The notes beneath the pieces were generated by a model, which searched no databases, had not been told where the DNA came from, and saw only the letters and a list, made by a program, of their open reading frames with translations. This document shows, piece after piece, positions 36,201-42,362 of a stretch of DNA of 64,000 nt; the stretch's first letter is position 1; every line of letters begins with the position of its first letter. The stretch is from Posidoniimonas polymericola (GTDB lineage: Bacteria; Planctomycetota; Planctomycetia; Pirellulales; Lacipirellulaceae), in the NCBI RefSeq assembly GCF_007859935.1, contig NZ_SJPO01000017.1, positions 18,539-82,538 of the forward strand, read 5' to 3'. The position numbers were made by a program, and so were the translations under genes.

Positions 36201-36475
36201 TGATCCTCGAGGGGGGCCAAAACCCTCGCGACCGCGTCAGTTATGGCTTCCGACTGGTCACGTCGCGGCGGCCCTCGGAGCTCGAAGTCACCCAACTGTG
36301 TGCTTCGCTGGAGAAACAAAAAGCCCATTTTGCGGGCGCTGAAGAACGGGTCGACCAGTTCCTTGTTACGGGCGACGCCCACCCCGATCCCTCACTGGAC
36401 CGACCGGAACTCGCCGCCTATGCGATTATTGGGAGCCTGCTGCTAAATCTCGACGAGTCGATCACTACGGAATAG
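33272..36475 (+). CDS. PSD1 protein, second copy (cytochrome C, DUF1549, LamG, DUF1553)
   Basis: About 1067 residues from ATG 33272; starts at 33203 or 33233 would overlap or touch the previous gene and cannot be excluded. The signal peptide (RRLLLKSLAAVLAAAAACIA, ending AAQA) follows the chosen start. It has the same domain order as the copy at 28642: CFYCHGPDE, FDLHGLPPTIEEIDDF, CARCHDHKFDP, a LamG insert (FTLTAWVKRLG, VWTHVAVAYDGSSKPS) and the PSD1 end (NPLTARVVANRLWGRFFG, LQALALLNDPTYVEAARK). The pair is a tandem duplication that has diverged substantially. Confidence 0.9.
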   Translation: MPRRAARREWRASRRRLLLKSLAAVLAAAAACIANEAAQADDSVPELSHLVRPILSDKCFYCHGPDEANRPTDLRMDTPEGIRQAFDGGLKKSLAWRRIAADDDADRMPPAGSHKPLTAAEKQTLQDWVAAGAVWSPHWAFVPPVKAEPPREYSAHPVDAFVRRRLHREGLAPSGRASREKLIRRVTFDLHGLPPTIEEIDDFVQDTRPDAWGRVIDRLLASPRYGERMAVSWLDGARYADTNGYQNDFRRTMWPWRDWVINAFNRNMPFDQFTIEQIAGDLLPEPTNEQRIASGFNRNNRTVTEAGSIPEEWLVENVIDRVETTSTVFLGLTMGCARCHDHKFDPISQQEFYEFYAFFNNIEEEGVYSEVRGNVGPVVECLSEADRLELARLESRVRLETKSLAESRSSAIASLREWAVETPLPRAIPTTAAVRLDGAPFAAVAEHEKVVSPNAASHLPKTENAFLGPVATLEGDQWLEYEGLFEPHADRPFTLTAWVKRLGGGVILSKMADSDAYRGIDWMLDEGNHLVTHFIDRWPESALKMTTKKPLAEGVWTHVAVAYDGSSKPSGVSIFFGAEPQPTITNNNSLSGPLQTGQPFRIGRRSGGSMLHGSVARIRVFDYVLSGDELSEIIASDLLSAPATRKFAEASTGSQAAETKTSVENVLLAEYSAIVDPNGGNEYAKASSRLEEARRAADEFRENIPTCMVMQERETPRETFVLSRGQYNQPDLQRQVFPSVPTFLGALPSGRADRLALAEWIVSRDNPLTARVVANRLWGRFFGRGLVKTEENLGVQCDPPSHPELLDWLAVELMDSGWDLQHLTRLVLTSKTYQQSTVADPERYREEPDNRLLERGPRRRLQAEFVRDQALSVGGLLTDRIGGASVFPYQPSGLWDELAGGANEGSYKQSRGPDLYRRSLYTYRKRTVPHPTTAVFDAPGFEICTVKRSLTNTPLQALALLNDPTYVEAARKLAERMILEGGQNPRDRVSYGFRLVTSRRPSELEVTQLCASLEKQKAHFAGAEERVDQFLVTGDAHPDPSLDRPELAAYAIIGSLLLNLDESITTE

Positions 36476-36480
36476 CCCTG

Positions 36481-37926
36481 ATGCAAACCGATAGCGCCCT
36501 CCATTCCGCACAGCAATGCAACCGCCGCCGCTTCCTGCTTCAGACCGCCGGCAGTTTGGGCGGGGCGGCCCTGGCATCCCTTACCAGCCAATCGGCCACG
36601 TCGTCTAGCGCCGGCGGCCTGAACCTCCACAATCCGCCGAGAGCCAAGCGGGTCATCTACCTCTTCCAATCGGGGGCCCCCTCGCAGTTTGAGAGCTTCG
36701 ACTACAAACCCGCGCTTGCCAAACTTGCCGGCAAAGACCTGCCCGACTCAGTGCGCGACGGGCAGCGACTTACGGGCATGACCAGCGGGCAGGACCGTTT
36801 CCCTATCGTCCCTTCGTTGTTCCCGTTTCGGAAGCATGGCGAGTCTGGCGCCGAGATCTGCGACCTCTTTCCACACACCGCAAAGGTCGCGGACGACCTG
36901 CTCATTGTTAGATCGATGAAGACTGAGGCGATCAACCACGACCCAGCGATCACGTTCTGTCAGACCGGTTCGCAGGTTGCGGGGCGTCCGAGCATGGGCG
37001 CCTGGGTTGCCTACGGTCTCGGGAGCCTCAACGACGACCTGCCGTCGTACGTCGTGATGCTGTCGCGTGGTAGTGGGCGGGCCGCGGGGCAGCCGCTCTA
37101 CGATCGGCTGTGGGGCAGTGGATTCCTCCCCTCGAGCTACCAGGGTGTCAAGCTCCGCGCCGCCGCGGACCCAGTCCTCTACCTGACTGATCCAGCGGGT
37201 TGCAACCGCGCGCAGCGGAGAGACCTACTCAACGACCTCGGGCAGCTGAATTCCTACCACCACGAACAGGTTGGCGACCCCGAGACGCTGGCGCGCATCG
37301 CTCAGTACGAGATGGCTTTCCGGATGCAGTCGTCCGTTCCCGACCTCACCGACATCTCCGACGAGCCGAAGCACGTGCTTGATATGTACGGCGAAGACGT
37401 CCACAAGCCCGGCACCTACGCTCGCAACTGCCTCCTAGCAAGGCGTCTCGCCGAACGCGACGTCCGCTTCATTCAGCTCTACCACATGGGGTGGGACCAG
37501 CACAACGACCTGCCCAACCATATGGGAAAGCAGTGCAAGGACACCGATCAACCACAGGCCGCCCTGATTGCCGACCTGAAGCAACGGGGTTTGCTCAATG
37601 ATACCCTCGTTGTCTGGGGCGGCGAGTTCGGCCGCACGGTCTACTGTCAGGGCGAGCTATCCGCGAACAACTACGGCCGCGACCACCACCCCCGGTGCTT
37701 CAGCATCTGGATGGCTGGCGGTAGCGTCAAGGGCGGGGTGACCTACGGAGCAACCGATGACTTCTCGTACAACATCGTCGAAAAGCCCGTCGAGGTTCAC
37801 GACTTGAACGCAACGATCCTATACCTGCTCGGGATCGACCACACTCGGCTAACCCACCGTTTCCAAGGACGCGATTTCCGACTCACGGACGTACACGGAA
37901 ACATCATGCGGGACTGGTTGGCCTAG
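36481..37926 (+). CDS. DUF1501 protein, second copy
   Basis: A 481-residue protein starting 5 nt after the PSD1 stop. A Tat-like N-terminus (CNRRRFLLQTAGSLGGAALA) precedes the DUF1501 fold (RVIYLFQSGAPSQFESFDYK, PHTAKVADDLLIVRSMKTEA, NHDPAITFCQTGS, VRFIQLYHMGWDQH, TLVVWGGEFGRT, DHHPRCFSIWMAGG). It closely parallels the copy at 31771 along its whole length. It is the last gene of the four-gene plus-strand run. Confidence 0.9.
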   Translation: MQTDSALHSAQQCNRRRFLLQTAGSLGGAALASLTSQSATSSSAGGLNLHNPPRAKRVIYLFQSGAPSQFESFDYKPALAKLAGKDLPDSVRDGQRLTGMTSGQDRFPIVPSLFPFRKHGESGAEICDLFPHTAKVADDLLIVRSMKTEAINHDPAITFCQTGSQVAGRPSMGAWVAYGLGSLNDDLPSYVVMLSRGSGRAAGQPLYDRLWGSGFLPSSYQGVKLRAAADPVLYLTDPAGCNRAQRRDLLNDLGQLNSYHHEQVGDPETLARIAQYEMAFRMQSSVPDLTDISDEPKHVLDMYGEDVHKPGTYARNCLLARRLAERDVRFIQLYHMGWDQHNDLPNHMGKQCKDTDQPQAALIADLKQRGLLNDTLVVWGGEFGRTVYCQGELSANNYGRDHHPRCFSIWMAGGSVKGGVTYGATDDFSYNIVEKPVEVHDLNATILYLLGIDHTRLTHRFQGRDFRLTDVHGNIMRDWLA

Positions 37927-37954
37927 CGGCCGCGGGGCCGTCGGGCCCTAGGAT

Positions 37955-37996
37955 CCCTCGCCCGCTAAGGAACGACTCTCGGACGGTTGGCGAGGG
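37955..37996 (+). terminator. Possible terminator hairpin
   Basis: CCCTCGCC (37955-37962) and GGCGAGGG (37989-37996) are perfect 8-bp arms around a 26-base loop, 28 nt after the last DUF1501 stop. The loop is long and there is no T-run, so this is tentative. Confidence 0.35.
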
Positions 37997-38063
37997 TGCT
38001 GCCTGCGGTCCCGAGTTGCGCTCGAGTCGTCCCGCCGATCTCCTCTCGGATTCCCATTCGCCG

Positions 38064-39317
38064 GCGTAAGGTCAAGAAACTCGTCCGACGCCAGATTTTG
38101 CGAGTTCACGCCGCCGCCCGGTAGTAGTGCTTGAGTATCCCGCCAAGCCGTTCACAACACCGAGTCAAGCCGTCCGGCGGCGGCTCTTCTGGGTCTGCAA
38201 TCAATCGGTTGTCGAGCCCCTGATGATTTCGCTCCGCGTGGTAGTGCTTGAGGTACTCACAGACGGCATTCTGCAACGCGTCCTCGCCAAAGAAGATCAT
38301 TCGATCGAGACACTCTTCCTTGATGCTCCGCATAAGCCGCTCAATGTACGCGTTCAGGTTGGGCGTCTTGGGAGGCAGCCGAAGCGAGTGCACACCGCCG
38401 TGGCCGACCGTGTTTCGGAACGCGGCGGAGAACTTCGTATCTCGATCCATGATGAGCAGGCGTGAGTCTTTCAGGAAGCCATCTTCGTCGTCGATCAGGT
38501 TCCTGCCGATCTGCTGCATCCACGCGTCGTTTGGTGCGGTTGTGCATCCTGCAAAATAAGCCCGCCGCGTCTTTGGCTGGATCACGAAAAGCAAGTAAAA
38601 GGTGATCAATCCCCGCGGCGCCCAGACTTCGACACTTGTGAAGTCGACCGCGGCTAACTGGTCCCAATGGGCTTTGAGGAACTCCTTCCAAGGCGTCCGC
38701 TTCTTCCGGAGCGGTGCGGGTTCCAGGCCGTGGGCCTTCAAGACATTGGCGACGGTCGAATCGGAGACCTCGTGGCCGACGTTCGCCAACGCTCCCTGAA
38801 TCCGGTGGTAGCCCCAAGAGCGGTTCTCTTTGGCGAAGCGGACAATCAGATCCGTGACCTCCCGGGAGATCGGGCGACGACCTGCCTTCTTCCGCCGCTC
38901 GCTGTAGTCCCACTTCTGCGCCACAAGTTTCCGGTGCCAACGCAGGATCGTGTCCGGCGTGAAAATCGTCGTGATCGACTCCAAGCCCTTCCTTCCCTTT
39001 GACCGCCAACCTTCGGCGTTGGTCGTCGGTCAGCAGAATCCGCTTTTTTCCAATCTGCTCGCGTAAGACGCGGTTCTCCGTGCAGAGGTAGTCGATCGCT
39101 ACGATCTGCTGCCGGTTGACCCAGCCGACCGCCCAGACGAAGGCGAGATGCCAGGGTTGCAGGGGCGTGGTCATCGGGCCTCCTTGCGAGTCGTGCCTGG
39201 GGACCCCAGATTACCCGATTCCGGACCCAGTATCTCGGCCGAGATTGATGGACTCTCCCGCCAAAAGAGACTGCAAATCAAGGCGATTCGCGTCGGCTGA
39301 GTTTTTGGACCATACGC
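38064..39317 (-). mobile_element. Insertion sequence, type B (defective copy)
   Basis: 1254 bp with the same inverted ends as the copy at 17411-18675, beginning GCGTAAGGTC on the left and ending at TACGC on the right. It is exactly 11 bp shorter than that copy, which is the size of the deletion seen inside the transposase gene. Confidence 0.85.
38106..39174 (-). pseudogene. Frameshifted transposase, type B
   Basis: The N-terminal frame (from 39174) matches the intact type B transposase for 56 residues, to RRRLAVKGKE, then goes out of frame. The rest (LESITTIFTPDTILRWHRK to CERLGGILKHYYRAAA) continues in another frame to the stop at 38106. Comparison with the intact copy shows loss of 11 bases (ATCTGGGCCGC) between two AAGG repeats at about 38985-38995. 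The catalytic residues are still encoded, so the gene was inactivated by this one event. Confidence 0.9.
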
Positions 39318-39372
39318 GTTCCCGACCTTGAATCAACGGGCTGGCTCGTTGGACAACCTTCTTGAACAGGAC
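39318..39372 (+). repeat. Right-end fragment of a type A IS
   Basis: This segment matches 6880-6932 (downstream of type A copy 1) at roughly nine of ten bases; the shared core is TTGAATCAAYGGGCTGG and ACAACCTTCTTGAACA. It directly abuts the type B element, as does the type A remnant at 18676. Confidence 0.7.
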
Positions 39373-39373
39373 G

Positions 39374-42349
39374 CTACCCCGCGACTTCGATCTCCGCCCG
39401 CCGATGCCGAGAACTATTGCCCAATAGAGTCGTGGGTCGCGTGCTGACCGTCTTCATACGGTCGGCGTCAGATTTCGGACCATCGTTTCCCTCAGAATCG
39501 TTGACACTCTGAGGGGCAGTGAGAAGTCGACGCCTCGATGGGAGGCTGACCTGCGAAAGAGCCAAGTCGTGGGCGTCGGACCTCCGTGAATCTGATGAAT
39601 ACGTAGACCGTGACAAGATCGCTTGGGCCCGTCCACCGGATGTGCTCCGAATCGCGGCGAACTCTGCAAGCGTCATAGCCGGCTGGCTTGACAGAGACAA
39701 GGGAAGTGTAGTCGAAGGGTCTCCTACAATCGTCCCGCGCGCCAACGCTGCCGCGGGCAAAGCAACTGGGGCGGCTGCGGCCACTATGGCGTCGCGCAAG
39801 AGGGCGTAGTCTCCGGCGTCGACTACCATGTTCTTATTGCCATCCGCGAGCAGTTCCGTAGCGGATCCGTAGGCAGTTTTCCAGGTCAGTAGGTCGTTGC
39901 TATCAACCAATCCGTCGCCGTTGTAGTCGCCGGTAATCCCCGACCCGACCACCAGGTAGACAGTCGCCGGGGAGGAGTTCTGCACGAAGTCGTTCGCGAA
40001 GTATCTAAAACTGTCGGTCCCGGCAAAGCCCGGATCGGGCGTGTACGTGATGGCCCCGTTCGGGGCGAGCTGCAGCTGGCCGTGTGTGGTGGAGGTCTCG
40101 AGCACGGCGACCACGTCGCCGCCCTCGGGGTCGATGTCGTTGGTGAGCACGTTTGCATCGACGCCGATCGGCGAGTTGGTCTGGACGTCGAAGCGGTCGC
40201 CCTGGGCGAGGACCGGCCCGTTCGCGCCGACCTGGTCCCAGACCCAGCTCCACCAGTCGGACAGCAGCGTCACGACGAGCTGCTGCAGGTCCGTTTCCGG
40301 TGGCGGCTCGGTCTGGCTCGCGACAAAGTCCTCCCACAGGTACGGGTCGGCCGACAGGAAATCACCGGGGTAGCAGAAAAAGCCGGCCAGCTCGGGGTCG
40401 GGGCAGGCAAACGGGTGGGCGTTCGGGTCGTCGGGGTCGCCGGCGAACGGGTCCGAGAACGCGGCGCCCGCCAGCCGGTAGGTGACCGGCGTGGAGAGCG
40501 GCTCGTAGAGCGAGACCGTGTTGAAGTCGGCGGTGTACTCGCCCGGCGGCAGCAGCACAGCAAGCTGAGAACGCGTGGTCCCCGCGGGGCCGGCGATCCG
40601 GTAGACCGCCTCGCCGTCGGAGGTCCGGATCGTGGCGACGACCGCGCTCAGCGGGGCGCCACCGGTGGACTCGAGGAGGAAGTGGAACAGCTGTGGCTCG
40701 GCCACGTAGAAGGTGTGGGTCACGCCGAAGTCGGTCGGGGCGAGGGTCCCCTCGGCAAACGTCGGCAGCGACAGCGAGGCGTCCTGGAACGAGGCGGTCA
40801 GCTCGTAGTTGCCGGTGTTGAAGAAGCCGTCGGGGTCGTCGGCCTGGATGCCGATGTAGTAGTCCTCCGACGGCAGCACGCCGCTCACCTGCAGCACGAG
40901 CTGGCCCGATCCGTTCATCAGCAGTTCGGTTGGCAGGAGATTGCCGTCGTGGTTGTTGACCGTAACCCTGGGGACGAGTCCGCCGGCCTCCAGCGAGCGG
41001 ACAGCGACGGTCAGCGTGCCGGTCGGACCGGCAAAGACCTCAGGGCTGTCGACCTCGAAGAAGTCGACGTCGTCGGCCGTGGTGATGGCGCCCTGGATGG
41101 AGTAGCGGGCGCCGACCGCGAAGTCGGCGTCGAGCTCCAGCACCGCCGCGCCGCCGAAGGTGTTGTTCTCGTGGTCTTCCTGCTCGAAGAAGTCGTCCTC
41201 GTCGGGCTCGAGCACCTTGGAGATCTGTTTGGGAGTGAGCTTGCGGAGCGAACCGTCCGCGTACCGCTCGATGAGCGCGTCGGGGACCTCGTTGAGGTCA
41301 TCGAAGGTGGTGGTGAGCGAGTAACCGCCGCGTTCGTAGTCGGCTCCGGCGGCCGCCTTGACCTCGATATAGTAATCGCGGCCGTCGACCGAGGTCGGCA
41401 GCGTGATTGTGAGCGTGTCGCCGCCCATGCTGGTCGACGCGGCGGTGGCGATGGGCTGTTGGCTATCGTCGTAGATCGTGACCTCGGGCGTCAGCAGGCT
41501 GATGCCCGCGGTGCGGACCTCGAACGTCAGCGGCCCGGTGTAGTTGTCCAGGTTCGGCAGCCGGAAGAAGTCGACGTCGGCGGCGGAGCTGATGTCGGCG
41601 TAGAGGATCGACGGGACCTTGCCGGCGTCGGTTGGCGGGGTGTCCTCGATCGCGATCCGCGACGCCGAGGTGATGACGTTGTTGTCGGGGTTGTTGCGGT
41701 TGTCGAGCGTCTCGTACAGGTCGGCGGAACGGACGCCGTAAAGGTCCTGCAGGTTTGCGACGTCGGTCGTCGTGGGCTGGGTGGCGGTCGGGATAGGCCC
41801 GGGGTGGAGCGGCGAGTTCGGGTCCGCGCTGTCCTCGAGCCCGAACACGTTGCCCGCCTCGTGCAGGGCGATCGCGTAGATGTCGTCGACGCTGGTAAAG
41901 TTGAACTGGGTGTTGAACAGGACATCGCCCAACCAAGAGCCGCCAACCACGCCGTCCATCGGCACCGAGACCGCGCCGATCGAGGGGTCCAGCAAGACTG
42001 CGCCGACGCGGATGTCGCCGAAGCGGGGGTCGCCCAGCGAGGCGCCGGGCGAGCCAAACGCCTGGCCGCCGTCGTCGCAGAGGCCGATGTCGGCGTTCGT
42101 GTGCACGGCCCACGACTGGAAGGCAGACAGGATGGCCTGCTTCCAGGTCGCCTCGGGGGCGATCGCGTTGAAGGCGGCGTGCAGCGCGCTCGACTGCCCG
42201 GCGGCGTCGACCCCGTCGGCCACGAAGCTGAGGGAAAGGTACGCGTCGTTCGCCAGCGTCAGCCCGTCGCCGTCGAGCAGCTCCCTGCGTTCGAGAGGCT
42301 CGAACTGCAAGGGCAGGCGGTTCTTGGAATTGTAGAGTCGGTGTCTCAT
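39374..42349 (-). CDS. Large matrixin-like secreted protein with dockerin; zinc ligands altered
   Basis: A 991-residue protein. Its N-terminus carries the planctomycete motif FEPLERRELLDGD instead of a classical signal peptide. A matrixin-like domain occupies about 25-205, but the expected HExGHxxGxxH reads HEAGNVFGLED (H163 to D173): the second histidine is Asn and the third is Asp. Two or more pre-peptidase-type beta domains follow (ISSAADVDFFRLPNLDNYTG; ITTADDVDFFEVDSPEV), then a cadherin/VCBS-like domain (NDIDPEGGDVVAVLE, ITYTPDPGFAGTDSF) and a dockerin at about 810-860 (DYNGDGLVDSNDLLTWKTA). The C-terminus is basic and ends one base from IS debris. A long plus-strand frame over the same bases is a shadow. 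Confidence 0.82.
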   Translation of the reverse strand: MRHRLYNSKNRLPLQFEPLERRELLDGDGLTLANDAYLSLSFVADGVDAAGQSSALHAAFNAIAPEATWKQAILSAFQSWAVHTNADIGLCDDGGQAFGSPGASLGDPRFGDIRVGAVLLDPSIGAVSVPMDGVVGGSWLGDVLFNTQFNFTSVDDIYAIALHEAGNVFGLEDSADPNSPLHPGPIPTATQPTTTDVANLQDLYGVRSADLYETLDNRNNPDNNVITSASRIAIEDTPPTDAGKVPSILYADISSAADVDFFRLPNLDNYTGPLTFEVRTAGISLLTPEVTIYDDSQQPIATAASTSMGGDTLTITLPTSVDGRDYYIEVKAAAGADYERGGYSLTTTFDDLNEVPDALIERYADGSLRKLTPKQISKVLEPDEDDFFEQEDHENNTFGGAAVLELDADFAVGARYSIQGAITTADDVDFFEVDSPEVFAGPTGTLTVAVRSLEAGGLVPRVTVNNHDGNLLPTELLMNGSGQLVLQVSGVLPSEDYYIGIQADDPDGFFNTGNYELTASFQDASLSLPTFAEGTLAPTDFGVTHTFYVAEPQLFHFLLESTGGAPLSAVVATIRTSDGEAVYRIAGPAGTTRSQLAVLLPPGEYTADFNTVSLYEPLSTPVTYRLAGAAFSDPFAGDPDDPNAHPFACPDPELAGFFCYPGDFLSADPYLWEDFVASQTEPPPETDLQQLVVTLLSDWWSWVWDQVGANGPVLAQGDRFDVQTNSPIGVDANVLTNDIDPEGGDVVAVLETSTTHGQLQLAPNGAITYTPDPGFAGTDSFRYFANDFVQNSSPATVYLVVGSGITGDYNGDGLVDSNDLLTWKTAYGSATELLADGNKNMVVDAGDYALLRDAIVAAAAPVALPAAALARGTIVGDPSTTLPLSLSSQPAMTLAEFAAIRSTSGGRAQAILSRSTYSSDSRRSDAHDLALSQVSLPSRRRLLTAPQSVNDSEGNDGPKSDADRMKTVSTRPTTLLGNSSRHRRAEIEVAG

Positions 42350-42362
42350 GAACGCGAAGCAG

